From DATBAT01 sp036271375 (GTDB lineage: Bacteria > Acidobacteriota > Terriglobia > Terriglobales > Acidobacteriaceae): a DNA stretch of 7,861 bases. Position 1 is the stretch's first letter; every line of letters starts with the position of its first letter. The stretch is from assembly GCA_036271375.1 (NCBI GenBank), contig DATBAT010000352.1, positions 1 through 7,861 of the forward strand. The letters run 5' to 3'. Position numbers and translations under genes: made by a program. Positions 1 through 7,861 of this stretch are shown in pieces. Below the pieces are notes generated by a model, which was not told the DNA's origin, searched no databases, and saw only the letters and a program-made list of their open reading frames with translations.

Positions 1-267
1 TCCTTCGACGGAAGGTTGCTGCCCTTCAAGAAAGGCCCGTTCTACTTGGCGGCTGAATGCGGAGTTCCAGTGGTTCCCGTCACCATCGTTGGCACTCACC
101 ACGTGATGCCCAAGGGACGGTTTGCGATCAAGCGCGGAAAGGTCACGGTAATTTTCCACGATCCGATCGAGCCTAAGGATTTTGGCGGGCGGGATGAGCT
201 TAAGGCCAAAGTGCGCGAGGTCATCAACAGCGGCCTGCCCGAAGAATTCCAGCAAAAAGCCGCCTAG
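1..267 (+). CDS. plsC: 1-acyl-sn-glycerol-3-phosphate acyltransferase (PlsC family), C-terminal part
   Basis: The open frame runs in from the left edge and gives 88 residues before the TAG at 265-267, so the N-terminal half is outside the window. What is visible is the C-terminal part of the PlsC fold: SFDGRLLPFKKGPFYLA (the stretch that normally follows the FPEGTR motif), then VPVVPVTIVGTHHVMPKG, a typical late beta strand and loop. The charged tail ends QQKAA. The catalytic NHxxxxD motif and FPEGTR are not in the window. The family transfers an acyl chain to the sn-2 position of lysophosphatidic acid at the inner face of the cytoplasmic membrane, giving phosphatidic acid. The gene converges on lpxD with a structured repeat between them. 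Assignment to the family is firm; exact substrate is not, because PlsC-like paralogues can acylate other lysolipids. Confidence 0.9.
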   Translation, partial: SFDGRLLPFKKGPFYLAAECGVPVVPVTIVGTHHVMPKGRFAIKRGKVTVIFHDPIEPKDFGGRDELKAKVREVINSGLPEEFQQKAA

Positions 268-312
268 CCCGAATTAGTGTGGTAGCGGGCTATCGAACGC
301 CAGACGCGGAGT

Positions 313-390
313 GGCGCAAGAATGCAGCCCAGCCCAGGCGTAAGCCCTGGGTTAGCATCAACTGACCGAGCCCTGAAAGGGCGAAAGACA
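313..390 (+). repeat. Structured intergenic repeat, copy A (two hairpins)
   Basis: This copy lies between the plsC stop (267) and the lpxD stop (396), so it occupies most of a convergent intergenic gap. It holds two perfect hairpins: cccagg (333-338) with cctggg (346-351), and gccct (370-374) with agggc (378-382) closed by a GAA loop, followed by gaaaga. A clearly related copy lies at 7665-7739. The position suggests it may end or protect transcripts of the convergent genes, but there is no T-tract. The strand shown only records orientation relative to the other copy. Nothing else was seen in 268-312. Confidence 0.75.
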
Positions 391-395
391 CTAAC

Positions 396-1397
396 CTACT
401 TCTTCTCCCGCGCCCGCAACGCCTTTGCCATCTCCGGCAACTTTGGAAACGCCGCCGTGCAACGCAACCACTGTTTGTGATCGAATCCTGGGGATCCGCT
501 GATCATCGATCCCGCGGGAATATCGCCATGCGTCCCACTCTGCGCGGTAATGACGACCTTGTCGCCAATCTTGCAATGCCCGGCGACGCCCACCTGCCCG
601 GCAAGAATTGCGCTCTTGCCAATCTCGGTCGATCCCGCGAGACCAACCTGCGCGCACAACAGCGTGTCATCTCCCACCCGCGATCCATGGCCAATCTGCG
701 CCAGGTTGTCGATCTTCACTCCATTGCCAATGTAGGTTTCGCCGACACTTGCGCGGTCGATGCATGAATTCACCTGCACCTCTACGTCGCTACCCAACAC
801 CGTCGGTCCCGCCTGCACAATCTTGTACCAGTGCCCGTCATCATCCTTGGCGAAGCCAAAACCGTCCCCGCCGATGATCGCGCCATTTTGCAGAATCACG
901 TTATCGCCCAACCGGCAAAACTCTCGCACCACGGAATGCGCATGGGCAAAAAGTCCCCTGCCAATCTTTACGCCGCGATAGATGACCACGTGCGCCAGCA
1001 ACACCGAGTCAGCGCCGATCTCCACATCTTCAGAGATCACAACGTATGGGCCAAGGTGCACGTTTGCACCGATCTTCGCCGAGGGATCGACCACCGCCGT
1101 GGGATGAATCCCCGGCGCATATTTGGGGGACTGGTAAAAAAGCTCAATCGTCTTCGCCCACGAGAGGTAAGGATTCTTGCTCTTCAATACCGCCGTCGGG
1201 ATCGCGGGAAACTTCTCGGCTACGATCACCGCCGCGGCTTTCGTGGTCTTGGCATTGGCGATGTACTGTGGATTAGATACAAACGTAATTTGTCCCGGGC
1301 CAGCCTCTTCAATACCTGCGACGCCGGTGATTTCCGTGTCGGGTGATCCGTTTTCCAGAACCGCGCCCAGAGCTGATGCAATTGCCGCTAATTTCAT
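396..1397 (-). CDS. lpxD: UDP-3-O-acylglucosamine N-acyltransferase (LpxD)
   Basis: The 333-residue product matches the usual LpxD length (about 340). LpxD adds the second 3-hydroxyacyl chain from acyl-ACP to UDP-3-O-acylglucosamine, the third step of lipid A synthesis in the cytoplasm. Residues 1-97 look like the uridine-binding N-terminal domain (ITGVAGIEEAGPGQITFVSN). From about 98 the left-handed beta-helix starts (GIHPTAVVDPSAKIG) and hexapeptide repeats continue to about 300. The GGDGFGFA segment is at 176-183. QIGHGSRVGD places the expected catalytic histidine at H237. The C-terminal helix ends LPEMAKALRAREKK. The ATG at 1397 gives the canonical MKLAAIASALGA start; no Shine-Dalgarno is visible upstream. 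The common partners fabZ, lpxA and lpxB are not adjacent: the gene stands alone between a repeat and a terminator. Confidence 0.97.
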   Translation of the reverse strand: MKLAAIASALGAVLENGSPDTEITGVAGIEEAGPGQITFVSNPQYIANAKTTKAAAVIVAEKFPAIPTAVLKSKNPYLSWAKTIELFYQSPKYAPGIHPTAVVDPSAKIGANVHLGPYVVISEDVEIGADSVLLAHVVIYRGVKIGRGLFAHAHSVVREFCRLGDNVILQNGAIIGGDGFGFAKDDDGHWYKIVQAGPTVLGSDVEVQVNSCIDRASVGETYIGNGVKIDNLAQIGHGSRVGDDTLLCAQVGLAGSTEIGKSAILAGQVGVAGHCKIGDKVVITAQSGTHGDIPAGSMISGSPGFDHKQWLRCTAAFPKLPEMAKALRAREKK

Positions 1398-1403
1398 GGG
1401 CTG

Positions 1404-1409
1404 ATTGTA
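1404..1409 (-). promoter_or_regulatory. Possible -10 element of lpxD (leaderless candidate)
   Basis: On the minus strand TACAAT (5/6 to TATAAT) ends 6 nt before the lpxD ATG at 1397. If used, transcription would start at or next to the start codon, which would fit the lack of a Shine-Dalgarno. No good -35 is found 16-18 nt further upstream, so this is a weak call. Confidence 0.25.
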
Positions 1410-1435
1410 GCGCGATCAAAACCATTCCCCACAAA

Positions 1436-1495
1436 CACACAGAGCGAGCCATTTCCGCTCTTCTCTGTGAATCTCCGTGCACTCTGTGGTTGAAG
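1436..1495. repeat. Degenerate CTCTGTG/CTCCGTG repeat with inverted arm
   Basis: Three near-repeats follow each other: TCTCTGTGAA, TCTCCGTGCA and CTCTGTGGTTGA (about 1462-1492). The opposite-sense CACAGAG at 1438-1444 can pair with CTCTGTG at 1463-1469, and agagcg (1441-1446) can pair with cgctct (1456-1461). Strings of this type are, to my knowledge, widespread non-coding repeats in acidobacteria and other soil phyla, with no established function. The repeat sits just upstream of lpxD and may overlap its promoter region. Confidence 0.55.
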
Positions 1496-1508
1496 ACTTT
1501 CCAATGCG

Positions 1509-1546
1509 AAAAAAACAAAAAGGGCGGCGCGCCCAAACGCCGCCCT
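1509..1546 (-). terminator. Rho-independent terminator of the secreted-protein gene
   Basis: A perfect 9-bp GC-rich stem is formed by agggcggcg (1521-1529) and cgccgccct (1538-1546) around an 8-nt loop. Read on the minus strand, the stem is followed directly by a T-rich run (complement of 1509-1520: TTTTGTTTTTTT). It lies 26 nt past the stop codon of the gene ending at 1572. This is the standard intrinsic terminator layout and it separates that gene from lpxD. Confidence 0.85.
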
Positions 1547-1551
1547 ACCGC

Positions 1552-1575
1552 GTAGCTCCGGAGGCAGGGAGCTAC
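1552..1575. repeat. Inverted repeat covering the stop codon of the secreted-protein gene
   Basis: gtagctcc (1552-1559) and ggagctac (1568-1575) are perfect 8-nt complements around an 8-nt loop. The right arm includes the stop codon (1572-1574), so this hairpin sits immediately before the terminator hairpin in the transcript. The string cgtagctccg (1551-1560) recurs within another hairpin at 7569-7578. Confidence 0.6.
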
Positions 1576-2375
1576 TGGTTTGCCCTCAGGATCATCTCGG
1601 TACCACTGTCCAGGCGGACATTGCTGGTATTCGAGGTGATCATGCTGGAAGTCGAATTCGTTGCGGAGGAAGCCAGATTGAAGTTTGGCATTCCAACCGC
1701 GCCTTGACTGCTGGCCGACAACGGAGCGGAAACGGCTCCGCCCACGCTGCCTACAGATCCTGTAGTTCCCACCGCCGTGTTGGTCACACCGCCAGTCGCG
1801 GACGTCACGCCGCCGACTAATCCACCACCGGTCGACCGCACAGGAGACGCTGATCCGGCTGCCATTGCCGTGCTCGAAGCCATCATCGAGTCATCCTGCG
1901 CCTGTGCCGCTGCCGAGGAATTCCCAATGGCTTGCACCGCAAACGTGACAGGAACCGTAGTCCCGTCCTTCAAAACGGCGTGATCAAACGCCAACCCCAA
2001 AGAAGAATCCTGCTGGCCCTTGGTCCGTGCCTTGGCCTCGGTCACGTGGCCCACGATTTTCGACCCGCGCGGAATCACGACCTTGCCGTTGGATTTCACG
2101 TCCTGCGTGGTCTTGGCGACTACTTCGTCTCCCGGCTTGTTCTTGCGGACATCCACCGGCTTCGCGAGTTCAGCGTGCACCGTGCTGCCCGACTGCACTT
2201 GGCTGGCGGCGGTTGAGCCGCCCTTCGATACCTTGGTGCTGTTCGAAGACGCCGCGCTGGCTTGGTTGGTGGAAACTGAAGTATTTTGCAAACCCGAAGC
2301 TTGGGCAGACGTTTGGGCGTTGGCGGTACCAAGCAAAATCAAACCGGCCAGAGTTGAAGTGAGAATCCGTGGCAT
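1572..2375 (-). CDS. Secreted protein with VirB10/TrbI-like beta-barrel core, hypothetical
   Basis: The chosen ATG at 2375 gives 267 residues. A strong GGGAGGA Shine-Dalgarno 8 nt upstream and a signal peptide support it (MPRILTSTLAGLILLGTANA, likely cleaved at A20/Q21, signal peptidase I type). Residues 21-62 are a Ser/Ala/Thr/Gln-rich linker. Residues 63-148 form the conserved-looking core: HAELAKPVDVRKNKPGDEV, VKSNGKVVIPRGSKIVGHV and a strand ending LKDGTTVPV. This resembles the C-terminal barrel of VirB10/TrbI proteins (strand, 'IP(R/K)GS.I.G', 'pdG'). Residues 150-250 are Gly/Ser/Ala/Thr-rich low complexity, then the last strand-like stretch VRLDSGTEMILRANQ (253-267) resembles the terminal 'GT.i.i' strand of such barrels. 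No type IV secretion genes are nearby, so a conjugation role is not supported. An envelope or periplasmic protein is the cautious reading. Confidence 0.72.
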   Translation of the reverse strand: MPRILTSTLAGLILLGTANAQTSAQASGLQNTSVSTNQASAASSNSTKVSKGGSTAASQVQSGSTVHAELAKPVDVRKNKPGDEVVAKTTQDVKSNGKVVIPRGSKIVGHVTEAKARTKGQQDSSLGLAFDHAVLKDGTTVPVTFAVQAIGNSSAAAQAQDDSMMASSTAMAAGSASPVRSTGGGLVGGVTSATGGVTNTAVGTTGSVGSVGGAVSAPLSASSQGAVGMPNFNLASSATNSTSSMITSNTSNVRLDSGTEMILRANQ

Positions 2376-2383
2376 AAAGTTGG

Positions 2384-2390
2384 TCCTCCC
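2384..2390 (-). promoter_or_regulatory. Ribosome binding site deciding the 2375 start
   Basis: GGGAGGA on the minus strand, 8 nt before the ATG at 2375. It rules against the longer in-frame reading from 2507, whose extra 44 residues look unlike an export signal and would bury the signal peptide. Confidence 0.85.
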
Positions 2391-2625
2391 GAGAAGGCGA
2401 TTGAGCAATTGTCCTGCGGGGGAGTACGCCCATTCATAGTGCACCGGGCGTTCCAAACCGAGGTCCTGTGGAAGGCTCGTAAGTCTCGAAAAAACAATGG
2501 TTTGCAAGTGCTACAAGAATCTATGTATTACAGCTGTCACGATGAAAAAACTACGTGAGCAGGGAATTCATTGCCGATCGGCCCGGTAGCGGCTTTGTCA
2601 CCTTCGCCCTTTGCCAACAATTGTT

Positions 2626-2631
2626 TACAAT
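2626..2631 (+). promoter_or_regulatory. Possible -10 element of the acyl reductase operon
   Basis: TACAAT is a 5/6 match to the sigma-70 -10. A poor TTCGCC lies 17 nt upstream at 2603-2608. The expected transcription start near 2638 would leave about 30 nt before the ATG at 2668 and would exclude the TTG at 2611 as start codon. Support is limited to this one hexamer. Confidence 0.3.
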
Positions 2632-2667
2632 AGGTTGCCTTATATCCGGCCTTGCGCTTTGGTGGGT

Positions 2668-5009
<2,342 letters not shown>

Positions 5010-5025
<16 letters not shown>

Positions 5026-6143
5026 CCGGCTCGACCGGATACATCGGCGCTCACATCGCCGCCAATCTGCTGGATGGTTACAAAGACCCGCTGAATCTTC
5101 TGGTTCGCGCCAAGAGCCAGCATGAAGCCGAAGTCCGCTTGTGGCAGGCCTTTCAGCTCCACATGGATTTCCCGAAGTTCTCCGAGCACCTGCATTCGCA
5201 CATAAGAATTTTTCGCGGCGATCTTACGGGAGCACAATTCGGCTTGGCCGATGACGATTACGGCAAGCTGGTGGAGACCACCGATTCCATCATTCACTGT
5301 GCCGCCTCGCTGAATCGCAAATCGGAGAAAAGCTGTTTGAACGTGAACCTGCGCGGAACTCTGGAAGTGTTGCAGTTGGCGTTGCACGCGAAGAATCATC
5401 ACGGCCTGCGCCGCTTCAGCCATGTCAGCACGGTGGCGGTTGCCGGTGTACGCAGCAACGAAGTCGTGACCGAGGACGCTTCAATCGACTGGGCACGCTC
5501 CGACTACGATCCCTACGCCCGCACCAAGAAATTCTGCGAGCACATGATTCGCCAGCTTCTTCCGGATACGCCCAAGACAATTTTCCGTCCCAGCATAGTG
5601 CTAGGCGACAGCCGTTACGCGCAGACCACGCAGTTCGACATGGTGAAGGCCTTCGTATTTCTGGCCGGCCTCCCGGTGCTGCCGTTTCGGCCCAATGACA
5701 AGATCGACATCGTGAACGTCGACTTCGTCGCCGACGCCGTCGCCACGCTCCACCAGAAAGAAAAGACCAACTACGACATCTACCATCTCTCCTCCGGAAC
5801 CAGTTCGCAGACTTTCCGTGAACTGACCGCCGCCCTCGCAGCAGCGCAAGGCAAGAGCAAGCCGATGTTCATCCCCAGCCTCGAAAAGCCGTTCACCAAA
5901 GTCGTCCACTGGATGGCTGATCGCAAAGGCAAGATCGGCTACGCCGGTTCGCTGATGAAAGTTTTCGTTCCATATCTCGTTTGGAACACGGTCTTCGACA
6001 ACACCCGCGTGACCACCGAGCTAGGCCGCAAGCCAGTGCCGTTTTCCGAGTACAGTTTCCCGCTGCTCAAGTTCAGCCGCGACTCCAAATTTTCTTACCA
6101 TTACGAAGATTGGCCGGCGCATGCGGGAGGTACTGCCGCATGA
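5010..6143 (+). CDS. Extended SDR-family NAD(P)-dependent oxidoreductase, thioester reductase/epimerase-like
   Basis: The 377-residue protein starts at a GTG 16 nt inside the acyl reductase gene, so the two are probably translated together. The Rossmann motif TGSTGYIG (6-13) comes right after the start, which fixes the N-terminus. Other SDR landmarks follow: LLVRAKS (30-36), FRGDLTG (68-74, adenine-side Asp), HCAAS (96-100), HVST (138-141), active-site Y169-A-R-T-K173 and RPSIVLGD (193-200). All catalytic residues of an extended SDR are present. LLVRA plus GDLTG is typical of thioester reductase or acyl reductase-like SDRs rather than sugar epimerases. Hydrophobic stretches at 214-226 and 314-329 could give membrane contact. 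It may act on the product of the upstream reductase or on a lipid-linked sugar. It lacks the C-terminal domain of the upstream enzyme. Confidence 0.82.
6125..6130 (+). promoter_or_regulatory. Ribosome binding site deciding the 6140 start
   Basis: GGGAGG, 9 nt before the ATG at 6140, inside the end of the SDR gene. It selects this start over the 53-residue upstream extension in the same frame, which merely overlaps the SDR gene. Confidence 0.8.
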
Positions 6144-7552
6144 TGGATTTCATCCTCGAGGCCTGGGTTAGCGGCCTTATTGAGCGTTCCAAAGCCGCAT
6201 GGATGCTGGGCAAAGGCAAACCCTGGCAGCCGGGCGAAAAGTTAAAACTGCTATTCGCCGGATACAACGGTGCGCGCAACATGGGCTCTGACGTTCGCGT
6301 GGAAGAAATGCTCCGTCAGCTCCGTCACATCCTCGGCCCCGATCAAGTCGACTTCAGCGTGATGAGCCAGAACTTCAAGTTCACCGACGGATACTTCGAG
6401 AACACCACGCAGGTCCATCTACCCGACATCTTCCCGCCGTTTCTCTACGACGAAGTGCCCAGGCACCACGGCGTCATCGCCTGCGAGGGCTCCGCGTTCA
6501 AAAGCAAATTCGCCAATGCTCTGACCACCATGATGATCGGTTCGCTGGGAATCGCCGCCGCGCAAAATAAACTCTCCGTCGGCTACGGCTCCGAAGCCGG
6601 ACACATGGATCCGTTAGTAAAGAAGATGTGCGGCCGCTATTGCCAGAAGTCGATGGTCATCACCCGTAACGAAGAATCAAGGGTAGTGCTTCGCGAGCTG
6701 GGCGTTCCCACTGAACTAGGCACCGACACCGCCTGGACCTTCGAGCCCGCCCCTCCAGAGTTCGGACACAAAGTGCTGACCGACTCTGGCTGGGATGGAA
6801 AAACTCCTGTGCTGGTCGTTTGCCCAATCAATCCGTTTGAGTGGCCAGTGAAAGCCTCAGTCGGAAAGTTCGCGCTACACGGAATCGCCGGAGCCTACAA
6901 AGACAGCCACTATCGCTCAATGTATTTTCACAACTCGGGCCCTGAATCCGACCGCGCGTTGAAGCACTATTTGACCAGCATCGGTAACGCCGTTGACGCG
7001 TTCCGCAAACAAAGAAACGTGTTCGTGGTACTCGCCGCCACCGAACGCCTCGATGCCCGTGCCGCCCGTCCCATCTCCGAGCGTCTTGGCGGCGTACCTA
7101 TCTTCACCTCTGACCAATACAACATGTGGGAGATGGTCAGCATTCTGCGCTCCTGCCACATGATGGCCTCGTCACGCTATCACGGCATCGTAACTTCGAT
7201 GCCCGGTCTCGTGCCATCCGCGGGCATCACCATGGACGAACGCATCCGCAACCTGATGCGCGAGCGCGGCCATCAGGATCTGCTGATGAACGTGGACGAC
7301 CCAGATTTAGAGCAGCGGCTCCTGGCCGCATTGCTAAAACTAGCCACCGAAGGCGAGATGATAGCCTCCGGCATAGGCCGCACCGTCGTCAAGAATCTAA
7401 AAGTAATGGCGCGCATGGGCGGCTACTTCGAAGAAGAAGTGCAACGTCGCTACCCGGATTTCCCTGTGCGCAAAGGCGAATGGGGCTGGGACGACTACCT
7501 GCCCCCAATGAACCAAGGCCTGCGCAGCCTGATAGAAGCCTACGCAGCCTAA
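6140..7552 (+). CDS. Polysaccharide pyruvyl transferase family protein
   Basis: The start ATG overlaps the SDR stop as ATGA, giving 470 residues. Members such as CsaB and WcaK transfer pyruvate from phosphoenolpyruvate to sugars of envelope glycans as a ketal. Seen here: LLFAGYNGARNMGSD (37-51, the N-terminal strand and glycine loop), GVIACEGSAF (111-120), VITRNEESRVVLRELGVP (173-190, equivalent to the family's 'R..S...L...G' strand), GTDTAW (194-199), and SSRYHGIVTSMPGLVPSAG (344-362), the hallmark Arg/His segment, followed by ITMDERI. The protein is longer than typical CsaB-like enzymes: the inserted segment at about 230-275 (NPFEWP..., KDSHYRSMYFHNSG) and a C-terminal tail of about 70 residues rich in Trp and Tyr are unusual. 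No signal peptide is evident, so it is probably cytoplasmic. The family is confident; the acceptor, and even pyruvyl donor use, is unknown. Confidence 0.82.
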   Translation: MMDFILEAWVSGLIERSKAAWMLGKGKPWQPGEKLKLLFAGYNGARNMGSDVRVEEMLRQLRHILGPDQVDFSVMSQNFKFTDGYFENTTQVHLPDIFPPFLYDEVPRHHGVIACEGSAFKSKFANALTTMMIGSLGIAAAQNKLSVGYGSEAGHMDPLVKKMCGRYCQKSMVITRNEESRVVLRELGVPTELGTDTAWTFEPAPPEFGHKVLTDSGWDGKTPVLVVCPINPFEWPVKASVGKFALHGIAGAYKDSHYRSMYFHNSGPESDRALKHYLTSIGNAVDAFRKQRNVFVVLAATERLDARAARPISERLGGVPIFTSDQYNMWEMVSILRSCHMMASSRYHGIVTSMPGLVPSAGITMDERIRNLMRERGHQDLLMNVDDPDLEQRLLAALLKLATEGEMIASGIGRTVVKNLKVMARMGGYFEEEVQRRYPDFPVRKGEWGWDDYLPPMNQGLRSLIEAYAA

Positions 7553-7565
7553 CAATGCCTCGTAG

Positions 7566-7586
7566 AGACGTAGCTCCGCTACGTCT
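7566..7586 (+). terminator. Terminator-like hairpin at the end of the operon
   Basis: agacgtagc (7566-7574) and gctacgtct (7578-7586) form a perfect 9-bp stem with a 3-nt loop, 13 nt after the operon's stop codon. There is no T-tract, so it may be a 3'-end stabiliser or a genomic repeat rather than a true intrinsic terminator. The right arm can alternatively pair downstream: tacgtc (7580-7585) with gacgta (7592-7597). Confidence 0.45.
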
Positions 7587-7614
7587 AAGCGGACGTATCG
7601 TACCTTAGGTCGTG

Positions 7615-7637
7615 TTATCCCGAGCGAAGTCGGGCGA
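7615..7637 (+). repeat. TCATCCCGAGCGAAG-type repeat, copy 1
   Basis: The string atcccgagcgaag is shared exactly with 7816-7828; both copies continue with a related G-rich end (tcgggcga here, ccgaggga in the other). This copy begins TTATCCC instead of TCATCCC and is probably the decayed one. Confidence 0.65.
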
Positions 7638-7664
7638 GCGGCGCGAACAGGGAAGCCGCGAATC

Positions 7665-7739
7665 GGCGAAAGATTGCAGCCCAGAGCGTTAGCCCTGGGA
7701 AAACGCCAGGCGACAAAGCCCCGAAGGGGGCGAAAGAAA
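7665..7739 (+). repeat. Structured intergenic repeat, copy B (two hairpins)
   Basis: This is related to 313-390 in the same orientation: ggcgaaagattgcagcccag here against ggcgcaagaatgcagcccag there, then agccctggg, and a shared gcgaaaga at the end. Hairpins: cccag (7680-7684) with ctggg (7695-7699), and gcccc (7718-7722) with ggggc (7727-7731). The second stem keeps pairing although a T:A pair in copy A has become C:G. Confidence 0.72.
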
Positions 7740-7813
7740 ATGCCTCAAAACCAGAGCATGGAAATAATTTTGTCGGAACTGGCCCTGGTGCCCGTGCCCA
7801 CATTTCAGCCCTG

Positions 7814-7836
7814 TCATCCCGAGCGAAGCCGAGGGA
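7814..7836 (+). repeat. TCATCCCGAGCGAAG-type repeat, copy 2
   Basis: tcatcccgagcgaagccgag followed by gga. To my knowledge, strings of this type are high-copy in acidobacterial and some other genomes. It lies 199 nt downstream of copy 1 in the same orientation. Confidence 0.7.
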
Positions 7837-7861
7837 CCTTGTGTTCCGCTCGTCCATCGCT

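Larger units (their letters stand above)
2376..2667. other. Divergent intergenic region
   Basis: These 292 nt separate the secreted-protein gene (-) from the acyl reductase operon (+) and must hold both promoters. Apart from the ribosome binding site at 2384-2390 and a TACAAT at 2626-2631, I see an 8-nt palindrome acagctgt (2530-2537) and a short imperfect inverted pair tcacg (2537-2541)/cgtga (2554-2558). No coding sequence, RNA gene or convincing minus-strand promoter was recognised. Confidence 0.6.
7553..7861. other. Repeat-rich non-coding region after the operon
   Basis: No supported gene lies in these 309 nt. They hold, in order: a hairpin just past the operon (7566-7586), a TCATCCCGAGCGAAG-type repeat (7615-7637), the second structured repeat (7665-7739), an unassigned AT-richer stretch (7741-7811) and a second TCATCCCGAGCGAAG-type repeat (7814-7836). 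Open frames crossing the region are explained by repeat sequence and show no protein-like composition or ribosome binding site. Confidence 0.7.

Noticed and set aside
831..1346. 171-codon open frame on the + strand, antisense to lpxD
   Set aside because: It lies wholly within lpxD, whose reading frame is certain, and its Arg/His-rich translation is typical of an antisense shadow; no ribosome binding site.
2376..2507. 44-residue N-terminal extension of the secreted-protein gene
   Set aside because: The GGGAGGA ribosome binding site and the signal peptide both point to the ATG at 2375.
2530..2558. Operator-like palindrome acagctgt and the tcacg/cgtga inverted pair in the divergent region
   Set aside because: Both are too short, and the second too widely spaced, to separate from chance; no regulator gene is adjacent.
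5981..6139. 53-residue upstream extension of the pyruvyl transferase frame
   Set aside because: It overlaps the SDR gene, is compositionally odd, and the ATG at 6140 has a good ribosome binding site and the ATGA overlap.
7126..7608. 160-codon open frame on the + strand at the end of the operon
   Set aside because: It is the +1 shadow of the pyruvyl transferase gene running into the hairpin region; translation is Arg/Pro-rich and matches nothing I recognise.
7615..7836. Possible CRISPR array from the repeated TCATCCCGAGCGAAG string
   Set aside because: Only two imperfect copies 199 nt apart with another repeat family between them and no cas genes.
7615..7857. 80-codon open frame on the - strand
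   Set aside because: It consists almost entirely of repeat sequence, which often keeps frames open; no ribosome binding site or protein-like pattern.

Overview
The window looks like a chromosomal segment of a diderm bacterium, most likely an acidobacterium (Acidobacteriota, Terriglobia-like). Three things point that way: a lipid A gene (lpxD), moderately high GC coding sequence, and spacers full of short structured repeats of the kinds I associate with acidobacterial genomes (the 'GCAGCCCAG...CCCTGGG...GCCCTGAAAGGGCGAAAGA' type, the 'TCATCCCGAGCGAAG' type and degenerate CTCTGTG/CTCCGTG strings). The taxonomic call is inference from memory, not from a search.

Layout. 1-267 (+) is the C-terminal end of a PlsC-type lysophosphatidic acid acyltransferase. 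It converges on lpxD (396-1397, -), and one structured repeat (313-390) fills the gap between them. A 174-nt spacer holds CTCTGTG-type repeats and a convincing intrinsic terminator for the next gene. That gene (1572-2375, -) encodes a secreted protein with a core resembling the VirB10/TrbI beta-barrel, interrupted by low-complexity sequence. A divergent intergenic region (2376-2667) separates it from a tight three-gene operon on the + strand. The operon contains: (a) a fatty acyl-CoA/ACP reductase with an apparently dead HAD-IB phosphatase-like domain at its N-terminus (2668-5025); (b) a second extended SDR related to thioester reductases and epimerases (5010-6143, 16-nt overlap); and (c) a polysaccharide pyruvyl transferase-family protein (6140-7552, ATGA overlap). 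The last 309 nt (7553-7861) carry no supported gene, only hairpins and repeats, including a second copy of the repeat at 313-390 and two copies of the TCATCCCGAGCGAAG repeat.

How the genes may work together. PlsC and LpxD act in phospholipid and lipid A synthesis. The operon couples an alcohol- or aldehyde-forming acyl reductase to a second SDR and to an enzyme of a family that puts ketal-pyruvate on envelope glycans. A lipid or glycolipid modification pathway is the simplest reading, but substrate and product cannot be read from sequence. This three-gene operon is the best candidate for an undescribed system here. The paired structured repeats, with compensatory changes in a stem, are the most interesting non-coding signal.
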